Positions 37,253-47,727 of a stretch of 64,000 bases of DNA are shown here, in pieces. The stretch is taken from the NCBI RefSeq assembly GCF_003112675.1, contig NZ_BFAY01000006.1, positions 124,001 to 188,000 of the forward strand. The letters run 5' to 3'. This DNA comes from Leptospira johnsonii (GTDB lineage Bacteria; Spirochaetota; Leptospiria; Leptospirales; Leptospiraceae). Position numbers and translations under genes: made by a program. Below the pieces are notes generated by a model, which saw nothing but the letters and a program-made list of their open reading frames with translations, ran no database searches and was not told where the DNA came from. Each line of letters begins with the position of its first letter. Position 1 is the stretch's first letter.

Positions 37253-38353
37253 TTGTTTCCGAATATCCAGTCCAAGCAGAAATTAGCATTCGCTTCTTTT
37301 ACCGCTTCTTTCGTATTATTTTTATCTTATCTACTTTTGGATGATTTTCTTTTTGGAGAGGAGATCAGAAAAGAATTAAGAGCATTCGTTTGGATCCGCT
37401 TAAGTGTCGGACTTCTCTTTTCCGTTGCACTTGGAATACTCACCTACTATCTTTTAAACTTAAGTTTTAAATCCCTTAAATCCATTTCCCAACTTTTACA
37501 GAACTGGACTCAGGATGTGTATGAGGATTCGGGAGAAATAGAAAGAGAAGACGAACTAGGAGAACTTGCTAGACATTTCAGGATCGCTCTCTATCAGAAA
37601 AAGACCAAAGAAGAATCGGTTTCCCAAGAATCTTTAAACAAGAAAGAAAGAGAACTCTCCGACCAGATCCAGAAATTTTTTCATAAGATCAGACTTCATA
37701 AGATCAAAAACCTGGACATCACCGTTTTCCCTCGGTCTTCCGATAGTGGAGATGCGGATTATGCAAATATCATCCCGACTGCAGACGGTTGTTTCGGAGT
37801 GCTTGCGGGATTTCCAAACCATGGAGCGATTGAATCTTCTCTCAAGGTACGGATAGAAGGGATGATCTCCCTTGCTCAGGAAACTACGGGCCTAAGGGGA
37901 GAAGATCTACTCTATAAAATGGATCGTGCACTCAGATCCACACCTATCTCCTATCTAAGCCTTACACTTTTTTATTTAGAAACCAGAAATGGAGAAGCTG
38001 GTATCTTACAGTTCCAAAAACTTCCTGCACTTATTCATAAAAGTGGTAAAACGACTGCATTACCGATCTCTAAACAAGTATTCTTTGATTTCAGAAGTAC
38101 TACAAGGGATGTTAAAAAGATCCAAGTCAGGCCGGGAGAATATTTGGTATTCCTAAGTGATAGACTGACTGAACTTACTAGTTCCGCCGGTGTAGCTCCA
38201 CTTCTCATCCAGCTCCAAAACTGGAGTTCAGGGAGAGAATATAAAAACTCCAGAGAACTCACCTTGGATTTTGGAAGATTTCTAGAAATGGAATCCGGCA
38301 AAAAGGGACTCTCCAAAGCTGCGATCCTGACAGTTGGTAGAGTCAGGGATTAA
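37253..38353 (+). CDS. HAMP-SpoIIE-type (PP2C-like) membrane phosphatase, degenerate
   Basis: 366 residues, start TTG at 37253 with GAGAGGA upstream and two bases after the tatC stop. Two transmembrane helices (about 10-31 and 45-68), a HAMP linker to about 120 ('SLKSISQLLQNWTQDVYEDSGEI'), a short coiled coil, then a SpoIIE-like domain from about 145 ('NLDITVFPRSSDSGDADYANI', 'DGCFGVLAGFPNHGA'). The metal-binding Asp residues of active SpoIIE are partly preserved, but 'GDVSGHG'-type motifs are not clear, so activity is uncertain. Likely works with an anti-sigma or anti-anti-sigma partner. Confidence 0.7.
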   Translation: MFPNIQSKQKLAFASFTASFVLFLSYLLLDDFLFGEEIRKELRAFVWIRLSVGLLFSVALGILTYYLLNLSFKSLKSISQLLQNWTQDVYEDSGEIEREDELGELARHFRIALYQKKTKEESVSQESLNKKERELSDQIQKFFHKIRLHKIKNLDITVFPRSSDSGDADYANIIPTADGCFGVLAGFPNHGAIESSLKVRIEGMISLAQETTGLRGEDLLYKMDRALRSTPISYLSLTLFYLETRNGEAGILQFQKLPALIHKSGKTTALPISKQVFFDFRSTTRDVKKIQVRPGEYLVFLSDRLTELTSSAGVAPLLIQLQNWSSGREYKNSRELTLDFGRFLEMESGKKGLSKAAILTVGRVRD

Positions 38354-38536
38354 TATCACTGATAGACCGCGGGATAGTATAATTTTTTCTGAATAGAAGA
38401 AAAAAGAAAAACAGTTCTTCTTGCAGTCTGTCTAATTCTCTGGAAAATCAGTTCGGAAAATTCTCCGAATTCGGTTTTCGAATTTCTTCCTTCCACTTGA
38501 AATTCATCCAATATTAAATCCAAAACGAGGAACAAA

Positions 38537-39583
38537 ATGATCCAAGCAAAAGGTTATGCTGCCGCTATTGCAAAGGCTCCCTTAGCACCTTTTCAATTCG
38601 ATAGAAGAGATGCCAAAGACGAAGACGTAGTCATCGATATTCATTACTGCGGTATCTGTCATTCGGACATACACCAAGCAAGAGACGAATGGGGAGGATC
38701 TATCTTCCCTATGGTTCCCGGACATGAGATCACAGGTGTAGTATCAAAAGTAGGACCCAAGGTTACAAAGTTTAAAGTAGGAGATAAGGTAGGAGTCGGA
38801 TGTTTTGTGGACTCTTGCAGAGAATGTGAACATTGCAAAGCAGGTTTGGAACAATTCTGCGAAACCGGAATGAGCGCCACCTACAATGGAAGAGAACAAG
38901 ATAGAAAGACCCCTACTTATGGAGGATATTCCAATAAGATCGTAGTGGATCAGAATTATGTTTTAAGAATTCCTGATAATCTGCCATTGGATGCCGCAGC
39001 TCCTCTACTTTGTGCAGGGATCACTCTGTATTCTCCGCTTGCTCATTGGAAAGCAGGTCCAGGTAAAAAAGTAGCGATCATTGGACTTGGAGGACTTGGT
39101 CATATGGGTGTGAAGATCGCTCACGCACTCGGAGCAGAAGTTACAGTACTCAGCCAATCCAACAAAAAAGAAGCGGATGCAAAACGTTTAGGCGCGGATC
39201 ATTTCTACGCAACTTCTGAGAAGAGTACATTCACTAAATTAAGAGGAAGTTTTGATCTGATCATCAATACTGTTTCTATGCCCCTAGACTGGAATGCTTA
39301 TCTCAGCCTATTGAGGGTAGACGGTTCCATGGTAGTGGTCGGTGTTCCGGAAGAGCAGGTACCGATCGGAGCATTTTCCTTGATCGGTGGTCGTAAGAGT
39401 CTTGCCGGTTCTTTGATTGGAGGTATCGCGGAAACCCAAGAGATGTTGGACTTCTGCGGGAAACACAATATCACCAGTGACATTGAATTGATCCCTATCC
39501 AAAAAGTGAACGACGCTTATGAAAGAGTAGTCAAAAGCGACGTACGTTACAGATTTGTGATAGATATCGCCAGTCTGAATTAA
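38537..39583 (+). CDS. Zinc-dependent NAD(P) alcohol dehydrogenase (cinnamyl-type MDR)
   Basis: 348 residues. Catalytic zinc ligands: Cys38 in HYCGICHSD, His in PGHEITG and a later Cys/Asp; the structural zinc lobe has the four-cysteine set 'CREC.HC......C'. The coenzyme domain shows '[17 protein letters not shown]'. The sequence resembles NADP-preferring aldehyde reductases of the YahK/AdhA type. It reduces aldehydes or oxidises primary alcohols. Single gene, GAGGA before the ATG. Confidence 0.9.
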   Translation: MIQAKGYAAAIAKAPLAPFQFDRRDAKDEDVVIDIHYCGICHSDIHQARDEWGGSIFPMVPGHEITGVVSKVGPKVTKFKVGDKVGVGCFVDSCRECEHCKAGLEQFCETGMSATYNGREQDRKTPTYGGYSNKIVVDQNYVLRIPDNLPLDAAAPLLCAGITLYSPLAHWKAGPGKKVAIIGLGGLGHMGVKIAHALGAEVTVLSQSNKKEADAKRLGADHFYATSEKSTFTKLRGSFDLIINTVSMPLDWNAYLSLLRVDGSMVVVGVPEEQVPIGAFSLIGGRKSLAGSLIGGIAETQEMLDFCGKHNITSDIELIPIQKVNDAYERVVKSDVRYRFVIDIASLN

Positions 39584-39609
39584 AACTAAGTTTCGAACTG
39601 AAAAAAGAA

Positions 39610-40881
39610 CTAAGCGATTTTTGGTTCTTTTTTCAGTATCAATTTCGGAGGCTTGGTTCCATTCACTGCATCTTCCGTTATGATCACTTCTTCCACGTCT
39701 TTGCGAGAAGGGATCTCATACATCAGATCCAGCATTAGATTTTCCACAATAGCACGAAGTCCCCTGGCACCAGACTCTCTTTCGATGGCAAGCTGAGCGA
39801 TCTTATCGATAGCACCTTCTTCGAAGGAAAGTTTTACATTTTCCATTTCTAGGATCTTAGTGTATTGGCGTAAAATTGCGTTTTTAGGCTCTCTGAAAAT
39901 ACGTTTGAGCATTTCTACACTCAAGTCTTGCAGAGTGGCGATTACAGGCATACGACCTATAAATTCTGGGATCAGTCCGAACTTCATCAAGTCTTCTGGG
40001 ATCACTCGAGCTAGGATCTCGCCCTTGCTCTCGTCTCTCAGGATTTTGCCGTCTTTTTCGTCGCTGCCGAATCCGATGGTTTTTACACCCGTCCTGGTCT
40101 TGATGATATTATCCAGGTCTACGAATGCTCCACCTAGAATGAATAGAATATTTTTAGTATCTACTTGCAGATACTCTTGGTGAGGATGTTTTCTTCCGCC
40201 CTGAGGAGGAACGTTCGCAACTGTCCCTTCTATAATTTTTAAAAGAGCTTGTTGTACACCTTCTCCACTCACGTCTCTTGTGATGGATGCGCTGTCTGAT
40301 TTGCGAGCGATCTTATCTACCTCGTCTATGTAGATAATCCCTATTTCGGCTTTTTTGATATCGTTGTCCGCGTTTTGGATAAGTTTGAGGATGATGTTTT
40401 CCACATCTTCGCCCACATATCCTGCCTCGGTGAGCGCGGTTGCATCTACGATCGCAAATGGGACCTTAATGATCTTTGCAAGCGTTTGAGCTAACAAAGT
40501 TTTTCCGGAGCCTGTAGGTCCGATCAAAAGAATATTCGATTTTTCTAATTCGATATCCGCTTTTTTGTCTTTGAGATAGATTCTTTTGTAATGGTTATAA
40601 ACCGCAACGGACAAAGCTTTTTTAGCATGGTCTTGTCCGATTACATATTGGTCTAGTATCGCTTTGATAGCGGCAGGGTTAGGGACTTCTCCCAAAAGTT
40701 CTGTGCGTTCTTTTTCCTGTTCAGGTTCTTCTGCAATGATCTCATTGCAAAGAGAGATACACTCGTCGCAAATATAAACACCTGGACCGGCAACCAGTCG
40801 CTTTACGGAATCTTGTTCTTTTCCGCAGAACGAACAAAATAATTTTTGTTTATTATTGGTTCCGGTCGGTTTTTTTGCCAC
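39610..40881 (-). CDS. clpX: ATP-dependent protease ATPase subunit ClpX
   Basis: 423 residues. The zinc-binding domain has Cys16, Cys19, Cys38 and Cys41. Walker A is GPTGSGKT near residue 125, Walker [10 protein letters not shown], and the pore loop carries GYVG. An IGF-like tripeptide (FIGR region) serves ClpP docking. Role: recognises tagged substrates, unfolds and feeds them to ClpP. Genes run tig-clpP-clpX on the minus strand, an ordinary quality-control operon; clpX starts 12 bases after clpP. Confidence 0.97.
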   Translation of the reverse strand: MAKKPTGTNNKQKLFCSFCGKEQDSVKRLVAGPGVYICDECISLCNEIIAEEPEQEKERTELLGEVPNPAAIKAILDQYVIGQDHAKKALSVAVYNHYKRIYLKDKKADIELEKSNILLIGPTGSGKTLLAQTLAKIIKVPFAIVDATALTEAGYVGEDVENIILKLIQNADNDIKKAEIGIIYIDEVDKIARKSDSASITRDVSGEGVQQALLKIIEGTVANVPPQGGRKHPHQEYLQVDTKNILFILGGAFVDLDNIIKTRTGVKTIGFGSDEKDGKILRDESKGEILARVIPEDLMKFGLIPEFIGRMPVIATLQDLSVEMLKRIFREPKNAILRQYTKILEMENVKLSFEEGAIDKIAQLAIERESGARGLRAIVENLMLDLMYEIPSRKDVEEVIITEDAVNGTKPPKLILKKEPKIA

Positions 40882-40893
40882 GGGATCCCCCTA

Positions 40894-41487
40894 TCAGTTC
40901 TTTTGACGCTCTATGGAAATTACGGAATCAATGATCCCGTATTTTTGGGCTTCTTCCGGAGTCATGTAAAGGTCTCTTTCGGTATCCTTTTGCACGTCTT
41001 CCACGGTCTTGCCCGTATGTTTAGCGTATAAACCGTTCAACACTTGTTTTAATTTCAGAACTTCCTTTGCTTGGATAGCGATATCGGAAGCCTGACCGGT
41101 AGCTCCTCCGGTAGGCTGGTGCATCATAATTCTGGAATGAGGAAGAGCGGATCTTTTGCCCTTTGCCCCTCCTGCCAGAAGAAGTGCCGCCATAGAGGAA
41201 GCTTGACCAATACATAGTGTACGAACGTCCGCTTTAATATACTGCATAGTATCGTAAATGGCAAGCCCGGAAGATACGTATCCGCCCGGGGAATTAATGT
41301 ATAAATAGATATCCCTGTCGGGATTTTCTGCGTCCAAAAACAGTAATTGAGCGATGACTACGTTTGCGTAATCGTCAGAAATTGCGTCACCTAGAAAGAT
41401 AATTCTATCTTTCAAGAGGCGGGAAAATACGTCATACCGCATTTCTCCGCGACCGGTTTGTTCTATAACTGTAGGGATTATTGCCAT
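40894..41487 (-). CDS. clpP: ATP-dependent Clp protease proteolytic subunit
   Basis: 197 residues, the normal size. Catalytic triad Ser98 (GQASSMA), His123 (MMHQP) and Asp172 (ERDLYM). Role: the barrel-shaped serine peptidase used by ClpX. The start overlaps the last 10 bases of tig, with GGAG at the right distance. Confidence 0.97.
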   Translation of the reverse strand: MAIIPTVIEQTGRGEMRYDVFSRLLKDRIIFLGDAISDDYANVVIAQLLFLDAENPDRDIYLYINSPGGYVSSGLAIYDTMQYIKADVRTLCIGQASSMAALLLAGGAKGKRSALPHSRIMMHQPTGGATGQASDIAIQAKEVLKLKQVLNGLYAKHTGKTVEDVQKDTERDLYMTPEEAQKYGIIDSVISIERQKN

Positions 41488-42866
41488 ACTTCTCCAGTTT
41501 CCTTATTAGAAAGGAATTCCTTTAGCTGACGGATACTCATCTTCTCGTTGTATTTCTTTTCTACAAGCTGGAAGAGGGTATCGTCTATCTTTTTTGCTAA
41601 AAAATTGTCCCGGTAAGTTTCCAGAAGTTTACCTTTTTCCAACTCTTTTTTAAAATCGGCGTCAGACATACCGTATCTTGAGGCAAGAGTAGAGATTTCC
41701 CGATCGAAATCCTCTTCCGTCAAAACAATATTTTCAGCAGACGCGAGTTTCTGTCTGGAGAAATACCCTTTCAGTCTGTTTTCAGCTATGGTTTTGAAGG
41801 AATCCCGTACTTCTTCTAAAGGTTTTCCTACCATTTCCGCGTATTTTTCGATGCTTGGGATCTGTTCTTTCGGAATTCTAGCCTGGCCTCTTCCTAAAAC
41901 ATCTTGCATCATATTTTGATACACATGGTCGGATTCTTCGGTAAGATAAGATTCAGGGAATACGAACTTGGAATCTGCGACCAGTTCCTTGTAGATATCT
42001 TCCATCTTCTTCGATTTTACCGCTTCAGTATAATTCTTTTGTAGATCGGTTTTGATCTTGTCCTTCAAAGCTTGTAAAGAAGAAGAACCATCATACTCGC
42101 TAGCAAGATCATCGTCCAATTCAGGAAGAACTTCTTTATAGATCGCCTTTAAGGTCATGGCGAATTCCATCTTTTTGCCGGCAAGGTCTTCTCTTGGATA
42201 ATCGCTTGGATACGTATAGAAGAAGTTCTTAGTTTCGCCGGTCTTGATCCCGAACAGATTATCGTCGAAACCAGGAAGATTATTCGGTTCTCCTAATTTA
42301 TAATCGCTTGAACCGTTTTTAGCGTTCTTAGGCTCCTGCCCTTCTTCCTTCACTTCGAATTCCATGTCTACGATATCGCCGTTCTCGGCTCCCTCGCCTG
42401 GTTCTCTCAGAAGTTTTCTGGCAAGTTGTTTACGAACGAACTGAAGTTCTTCGGTGATATCCTCGTCGGTCACTTGCACTTCAGGAAGTTTGATCTTGAT
42501 CTTTTTATATTTCCCTAAGGAAACTTCAGGATCAGTATCATAGACCGCAGTTGCCACTAAACTTTTTTCGGGAACATAGTCCTCGACTGTAAATTTAGGG
42601 AAACGAACAATCTTGTGTTCCAGTTTTCCTGAAAGTTCACTGACAGTCTCTAAAAGTAGAAGATTGATTGCGTCGTTTGCGACCGAGTCTCCCAAATGGC
42701 GTTTTACCATTTCGATCGGTGCCTTGCCGGGACGGAAGCCCGGTATCTTGAGATCCTTTTGTTTTTCTTTATAAGTCTTTTCGAACGCCTTTTCTAGATC
42801 GTTCTTATCAAAGGTTAACTTAAGGTCTACGGATGCGTTTTGATTTTTCTTTGTCTTGAATTCCAT
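41478..42866 (-). CDS. tig: Trigger factor, ribosome-associated chaperone and prolyl isomerase
   Basis: 462 residues. The ribosome-binding tail signature is '[17 protein letters not shown]' near 43-58. A FKBP-like domain follows (about 155-245: '[14 protein letters not shown]' and '[15 protein letters not shown]'), then the helical C-terminal cradle. Role: catches nascent chains at the exit tunnel. First gene of tig-clpP-clpX, immediately downstream of tRNA-Gly on the same strand. Confidence 0.96.
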   Translation of the reverse strand: MEFKTKKNQNASVDLKLTFDKNDLEKAFEKTYKEKQKDLKIPGFRPGKAPIEMVKRHLGDSVANDAINLLLLETVSELSGKLEHKIVRFPKFTVEDYVPEKSLVATAVYDTDPEVSLGKYKKIKIKLPEVQVTDEDITEELQFVRKQLARKLLREPGEGAENGDIVDMEFEVKEEGQEPKNAKNGSSDYKLGEPNNLPGFDDNLFGIKTGETKNFFYTYPSDYPREDLAGKKMEFAMTLKAIYKEVLPELDDDLASEYDGSSSLQALKDKIKTDLQKNYTEAVKSKKMEDIYKELVADSKFVFPESYLTEESDHVYQNMMQDVLGRGQARIPKEQIPSIEKYAEMVGKPLEEVRDSFKTIAENRLKGYFSRQKLASAENIVLTEEDFDREISTLASRYGMSDADFKKELEKGKLLETYRDNFLAKKIDDTLFQLVEKKYNEKMSIRQLKEFLSNKETGEVWQ

Positions 42867-42903
42867 GGTCTCAGAAGACAGAAGGCGGAGGACGCCTACT
42901 GTA

Positions 42904-42976
<73 letters not shown>

Positions 42977-43037
42977 TGGTTGGTAGAACCATGATTTCTC
43001 TCTCAGGGCCTATGTAAATCGGTTTTTGACCGGAAAC

Positions 43038-43649
43038 TTAGGACTTTGGAGCCTTCAGATCCTCGGGAGAATTCAGATTGATAAAGGAAGATTTTTCCGC
43101 TTCTGAAACTTCTAAAAGACTAGGATTTCCCCTTTCGATCAGGATCTTAGGGGAAAATGAATTTAAGGCACCTTTTTGGAATTCTTGGAATAAAAACCCG
43201 AGATACTCGGAAGAATAAAGACCGCATAACGGTTCTATCCCTTCTTCCGTTTGATAAAAAACTCCAGAACCGATCATTTCTTTTTTAGAATATAACCTAG
43301 CCAAGGTTTTGATCCTCATATAAGGAAGGTCCACGGCTAAAACTAAGAAGTTCCGAATATTAGAGTCGTCCCGAAAAGGAAGAAAAGAACTGAAAATCCC
43401 TTGGAGAGGACCTTCAAGATCCGGAATGGAGTCGCTAATCAGGAATTCGTTTTCTATATGTTTGGAATATTCTGCTCTTTGTTCTTCCCGAATGGAAACA
43501 CGAACGTTCTTACATAAGAATTTTAGTTTTTTATAAGATTCTACAAGAAAGAATTTTTGGCTTTTTAAGGATAAGAAGGCTTTATCTCTTCCCATTCTGG
43601 AACTTTTCCCGCCGGCAAGTACGATCCCTACAGTATCAATGACTCTCAT
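43038..43649 (-). CDS. mobA: Molybdenum cofactor guanylyltransferase
   Basis: 203 residues. The nucleotide-binding motif is VLAGGKSSRMGRDKAFL at the start, with 'LVLAVDLPYM' and 'EPLCGLYSSEYL' typical of the MobA fold. Role: links GMP to molybdopterin for DMSO-reductase-family enzymes. It overlaps the moaE stop by 14 bases. Confidence 0.9.
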   Translation of the reverse strand: MRVIDTVGIVLAGGKSSRMGRDKAFLSLKSQKFFLVESYKKLKFLCKNVRVSIREEQRAEYSKHIENEFLISDSIPDLEGPLQGIFSSFLPFRDDSNIRNFLVLAVDLPYMRIKTLARLYSKKEMIGSGVFYQTEEGIEPLCGLYSSEYLGFLFQEFQKGALNSFSPKILIERGNPSLLEVSEAEKSSFINLNSPEDLKAPKS

Positions 43650-44073
43650 GTACGCAGCCCTTCGACCACTGAGAAGAACCGTCTATATAAAATTCCTTTT
43701 TCCAGATCGGTACCTCGTGTTTTACTCGGTCTATGATATAACGGTTGGATTCATAGGCTTCCGCCCTATGCATGGAGCCGGTTTCTACAATCACAGCGAT
43801 CTCGGAAATTTCCAATTTTCCGACTCTATGAATACAGTTTGCATGAAGAAGATCCCATTTTTTGCGAGCATCTGAAAGGATCCCTGCAATCATCTCATCT
43901 GCCATAGGAGCGTAAGCCTCGTATTCCAGATGTGTAACCTTCTTCCCTTCGTTTAGATTTCGGACAATCCCTGAGAATAAAACAAAACCGCCCATCTCAG
44001 GAATATCTGGTACATCAGAAGAAACAAAAATGGGAGAAGAAGAAATATAAGAATATGTTTCTAAAACTGACAT
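43636..44073 (-). CDS. moaE: Molybdopterin synthase large subunit
   Basis: 145 residues. Conserved residues are visible in 'GFVLFSGIVRNLNEGKKVTHLEYEAY' (only quoted to the motif level), 'HRVGKLEISE' and the end 'VPIWKKEFYIDGSSQW' with the catalytic Lys pair. Role: with MoaD it turns precursor Z into molybdopterin. Between moaD (1-base gap) and mobA (14-base overlap). Confidence 0.92.
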   Translation of the reverse strand: MSVLETYSYISSSPIFVSSDVPDIPEMGGFVLFSGIVRNLNEGKKVTHLEYEAYAPMADEMIAGILSDARKKWDLLHANCIHRVGKLEISEIAVIVETGSMHRAEAYESNRYIIDRVKHEVPIWKKEFYIDGSSQWSKGCVHESH

Positions 44074-44074
44074 A

Positions 44075-44317
44075 TCAACCGCCGCTGGAAGGAGGAAGCA
44101 CAGCTACTACCGAACCTTCTCTCAGTACAAAATCATCATTTACGATGGACTGGTTCACTGCGAACCTACTGACTTTTAGAATAGATTCAGATCCGGGATT
44201 TGTATGAGTGAGAATTTTACGAAGATTTAAAATAGAATCTCCTTCGGAGACTTCGATCTTTTTTAGATCCGGAAAATGATCTTTGACTGCGGCAAAAAAT
44301 AAAAGTTGAATATCCAT
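44075..44317 (-). CDS. moaD: Molybdopterin synthase sulphur carrier subunit
   Basis: 80 residues with the ubiquitin-like fold and C-terminal Gly-Gly (LPPSSGG), which is thiocarboxylated. Partner of MoaE; activated by the MoeB-like protein at 45343-46404. GGCGGA precedes the start inside the end of moaA. Confidence 0.9.
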   Translation of the reverse strand: MDIQLLFFAAVKDHFPDLKKIEVSEGDSILNLRKILTHTNPGSESILKVSRFAVNQSIVNDDFVLREGSVVAVLPPSSGG

Positions 44318-44318
44318 C

Positions 44319-45272
44319 TTATCCGCCTATATATTTCATAGAAAGTTCACTTCCGGTAAACTCGTTTTTTTTGGTTTTCATTGCCTGATCTAAGGAATGT
44401 TCCAACTCTGATTCATCTTCTGAAACTGGAAAAGAACGAAAATCGCTTAAACATCCGTAAATTTTTCCCAAATGGTCCATCCTGAGCCTATTACAACCGT
44501 CACAAAACGGTTCCGTATGATTTGCTATAATCCCAAATCTATAATTTTCAGAAGTGCAGTAATATTTTGCAGTGGATTCGATCGGAGTGTTCTCTGGTTC
44601 AAAATTAAATTCTTGGCCCAACTCTTCTTTCATCTTTGCTGCAGAGAAGAATAATTCAGAATGTTTTGCCCTAAGAGGCCCCATCTTCATCAGTTCCAGA
44701 TACCGGATCGGAAGATTTCTTTCTCCTGCCCAGCGAAGAAGAGGACGTATCTGTTCTTCATTATAACCTTTCAATACGGTACAATTCAGTTTTACTTCGA
44801 GTCCTTCTTGGATGGCTTCTTCTATCCTGTTTAATAAGCGAATTACAGGAAGATTTTTTCCTGAGATCAATGAAAAGGATTCTTGAGAAAGAGAATCTAA
44901 GGAGAAGTTCATTCTATCCAGGCCCGCGAGTTTTAGATCCCGTATGAGACCGTCTCTAAAAAATCCGTTGGAGGTAAGAGCAATATTTGGGATCTTCTCC
45001 TCTTTTGCCACCTGGACCAATTTTGGAAGATCTTTATGAAGAGTGGGCTCTCCACCGGTCAAATGGATCTCTTTGAGTGATATTTTACGGGAAAGAAGAA
45101 GTATGTTTTTACGAAGAAGTTCCGCGCTTAGGAAAGAACCCTTTGCACCTTCTCCATTTAAGGCTGTGCCAGGAGCACAATACACACATCCGAATCCGCA
45201 AGAGGATGTAACACTCACTCTAAGAACTTCGAATTTTCGACCGTATGCGTCCACGATGTCCAAGCTTAGCAT
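44319..45272 (-). CDS. moaA: GTP 3',8-cyclase MoaA
   Basis: 317 residues. The radical-SAM cluster Cys residues are Cys25, Cys29 and Cys32 (SCGFGCVYC), and the C-terminal cluster region has 'FCDGCNRLRMDHLGKIYGCLS'. The chain ends in Gly-Gly (KYIGG), the normal MoaA terminus. Role: converts GTP to the cyclic precursor with MoaC, which is not in this window. Confidence 0.93.
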   Translation of the reverse strand: MLSLDIVDAYGRKFEVLRVSVTSSCGFGCVYCAPGTALNGEGAKGSFLSAELLRKNILLLSRKISLKEIHLTGGEPTLHKDLPKLVQVAKEEKIPNIALTSNGFFRDGLIRDLKLAGLDRMNFSLDSLSQESFSLISGKNLPVIRLLNRIEEAIQEGLEVKLNCTVLKGYNEEQIRPLLRWAGERNLPIRYLELMKMGPLRAKHSELFFSAAKMKEELGQEFNFEPENTPIESTAKYYCTSENYRFGIIANHTEPFCDGCNRLRMDHLGKIYGCLSDFRSFPVSEDESELEHSLDQAMKTKKNEFTGSELSMKYIGG

Positions 45273-45342
45273 ACCCGGACGCTTAAGAAAGCCAATTAAA
45301 AAGTCTTGTCGGACTTGTGAAAATATAAGATCCTTTCCTTAG

Positions 45343-46404
45343 ATGAGTCCGGAACAGAAGAAGTATTTTTCCAGACAAACTAAATTGCCATTTTTAGGAG
45401 AATCCGGCCAAAAAGGACTTCTCCAAAAATCTGTATTGGTGATCGGTCTCGGAGGTTTAGGCTCTCCTGCTTCTTTACATTTGGCAACCGCTGGAGTGGG
45501 AAGATTAGGTCTTTGGGACTTTGATACTGTAGAACTGAGTAATCTTCATAGGCAAACCGCATTCACTCTTTCCGATATTGGAAGAAAAAAAACGGATATT
45601 ACTAAGGAATACATACAAGCGCGAGTCCCAGGTATCCAGATAGAAACATTCAATAGGATTTTTTCGGAAAAGATTGATCCAAGTATATTCAAAAATTGGG
45701 ATATTGTTCTGGATTGCACCGACCAAGTCCAAGCAAAATACACGATCAATAGATTCTGCATTCAAAATCACCGACCGCTCGTCACAGCTTCCGTTTTTAG
45801 GACAAGTGCACAAGTAGCGATCTTTTCTCCCCAAGGAAAACCGTGTTATAAATGTTTATATCCGAATTTAGAAGGATCCGAACTTCTTTCCTGCGAAGAC
45901 GGAGGAGTTTTAGGGATCCAAACTGCAATTGCAGGTTTATACCAGGCATCCTTTGCGATCCAATATTTACTCTTTCCGGAAAAATCCCCTACTCGTTCTG
46001 CATTCCAATTGGAATGGGAGTCTCCATTACTTTATGAAACTTTTTTAGAAGCGGATCCGAACTGTACAGAATGTGGAAGCGGTAAAAGAGAAGAACTTAC
46101 CTCTCAAGATGAGATCGATCTTTCTTATTGGAAAGAATGGAAGAAGGACCCGAAATATATCTTATTAGATGTAAGAGAATCCGAAGAAAGAAAAGAAATA
46201 CCGATAGGAAATTCGGTGTTTTCTCCTCTTTCGGAACTTTCCATAGACACTGCATTAAGTTTTTCTAAAGAAAAGATCTATATTACAATTTGTGAATCAG
46301 GTATACGATCCAAAAAAGCAGCCAAGATCTTAAAAGAGGCAGGACTCACCGCATATTCTCTACAGGGTGGAAGGAAAATTTTAGCGTTAGAAGAGATTCT
46401 TTAA
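45343..46404 (+). CDS. moeB: Molybdopterin synthase adenylyltransferase (MoeB/ThiF) with rhodanese domain
   Basis: 353 residues. E1-like domain: nucleotide motif VLVIGLGGLGSP near 32-42 and the Arg/Asp pattern of ThiF-type enzymes; 'CEDGGVLGIQTAIAGLYQA' follows. The zinc cysteines are CYKC and CTEC. A rhodanese domain occupies the last 90 residues with active-site Cys317 (CESGIRSKKA). Role: adenylates MoaD and supplies sulphur. Transcribed divergently from moaA, 70 bases apart. Confidence 0.88.
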   Translation: MSPEQKKYFSRQTKLPFLGESGQKGLLQKSVLVIGLGGLGSPASLHLATAGVGRLGLWDFDTVELSNLHRQTAFTLSDIGRKKTDITKEYIQARVPGIQIETFNRIFSEKIDPSIFKNWDIVLDCTDQVQAKYTINRFCIQNHRPLVTASVFRTSAQVAIFSPQGKPCYKCLYPNLEGSELLSCEDGGVLGIQTAIAGLYQASFAIQYLLFPEKSPTRSAFQLEWESPLLYETFLEADPNCTECGSGKREELTSQDEIDLSYWKEWKKDPKYILLDVRESEERKEIPIGNSVFSPLSELSIDTALSFSKEKIYITICESGIRSKKAAKILKEAGLTAYSLQGGRKILALEEIL

Positions 46405-46419
46405 GAATAAGGATCAGAG

Positions 46420-46950
46420 TTAAAATTGTTTTCGAATAAGTAGATAAGCTATTATGCAAACTGTTCCAAATTGAAGCAAAAATCGTGATAAAAGGATTCC
46501 AGTTAGCCGAAAAGAAAAATTTCCTCTCTTATCATTTAACTTTTCTTTTATTTCGTTCAAAGCATCTTTGTCCCATCCAAAACATTCAAACCAAATCACT
46601 TTTCCTGAGATCGTTTCCAGCGCTATCGTACTCATCAATTGATAATATTGTAGATATACAGATTTGATTTCATCTTTACTAAAATTCCCTAAAGACAAAA
46701 TCCGATTTTTAGAGTATTGTTTATATAAGAACTTTTCATCGGTAATTAGAATCTCTAAATTTGGGCTAAAAATCCCAACGACCACTCTTACTAAAACCAA
46801 GGAAATGACTATAAAAATTAATAAGACAACGGAATTCTCTGTAGGAAAAAGGTTTAATAGAATGAACAAGACAATCACTCTCAAGACTATGATAAGCGAA
46901 TCTACAAAAAAGGATTGGGATCTAAATTTGTAACTTTTGCTTTTTTCCAT
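46420..46950 (-). CDS. Membrane protein with PH-like core, unknown function
   Basis: 176 residues: hydrophobic helices at about 18-36, 40-60 and 155-172, and a middle domain ('EILITDEKFLYKQYSKNRILSLGNFSKDEIKSVYLQYY' region) that looks PH-like. The gene is noticeably A/T-richer than its neighbours, a possible sign of transfer. Convergent with moeB, so its function is not suggested by context. Confidence 0.6.
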   Translation of the reverse strand: MEKSKSYKFRSQSFFVDSLIIVLRVIVLFILLNLFPTENSVVLLIFIVISLVLVRVVVGIFSPNLEILITDEKFLYKQYSKNRILSLGNFSKDEIKSVYLQYYQLMSTIALETISGKVIWFECFGWDKDALNEIKEKLNDKRGNFSFRLTGILLSRFLLQFGTVCIIAYLLIRKQF

Positions 46951-47034
46951 TCTTACTAACTATAAATAAACTATTCTTTAATAAATAACTTTATCTTAGG
47001 ACTTATTTAATAAGTCTCCATTCACCATAACAAA

Positions 47035-47625
47035 TCAAGAATAAGAATCAAATTCCATTCTTCTTGCAGTAAATTCTGCGATCTTTCTCCCTACTAATTT
47101 TTCCACCAAATACAAGGACATTAAAATCCCTCTGGAGACTCCGCCCGAAGTGAGAATATGTCCATGATCAATAAACTTTTCGTTAACTACTTTTTTGATC
47201 TTAGGATAATTTTTACGCAAAGTTTCTTGGTCCATCCAATGAGTGGTGACTTCCATACCGTCAAGAATGCCTGCTTCGGCGAGTAAAAACGCACCAGTAC
47301 AGATAGAAGCTAAGATCTTTACCTTAGGCTCCATTTCCTTGATCCAATTGAGTAATTTCCTATTATGGATTTCTATTTCTTCTGCGCCGTATCCTCCAGG
47401 GATGACTAAAATATCCGGTACACCTGCCTCTTCTAAAGTTAGATGAGGAAATACAGGAAAACGATTCCTTGCATGTAGTAGCTCCTTCTTCTCTGCAACT
47501 ATGAAAACTTTGAATAATTTTTCCTTATTTTCATTCTCAGTGATGGAAAAGACTTCATAAGGACCGGAAAGATCCAGAACTTCCACTTCGTTAAACGCCA
47601 AAATATGAACTACAATCGGCTCCAT
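47035..47625 (-). CDS. DJ-1/PfpI family protein
   Basis: 196 residues of the GATase1-like DJ-1/PfpI fold. Nucleophile Cys109 in SICTGAFLLAEAG, with 'PGGYG' and 'SGGVSRGILMSLYL'. Members include glyoxalases/deglycases and the N-terminal domains of AraC-type regulators; there is no DNA-binding part. Divergent from the ArsR gene, with the palindrome 47702-47723 between them. Confidence 0.85.
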   Translation of the reverse strand: MEPIVVHILAFNEVEVLDLSGPYEVFSITENENKEKLFKVFIVAEKKELLHARNRFPVFPHLTLEEAGVPDILVIPGGYGAEEIEIHNRKLLNWIKEMEPKVKILASICTGAFLLAEAGILDGMEVTTHWMDQETLRKNYPKIKKVVNEKFIDHGHILTSGGVSRGILMSLYLVEKLVGRKIAEFTARRMEFDSYS

Positions 47626-47701
47626 AATCCCTCTCTGTCATATTCTTAACTACAAAGGATTTCGAAAATAATTTCCTAAAAAAGTACTTGCTTATTTCAA
47701 A

Positions 47702-47723
47702 TATATAACCATATGGTTATATA
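47702..47723. promoter_or_regulatory. 22-base perfect palindrome, likely ArsR operator
   Basis: The core ATATAACCATATGGTTATAT is a perfect palindrome and extends by one T/A pair on each side. It ends five bases before the ArsR start codon. A dimeric winged-helix regulator is the natural candidate to bind it; it could control both the ArsR operon and the divergent DJ-1 gene. Confidence 0.7.
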
Positions 47724-47727
47724 AAAT

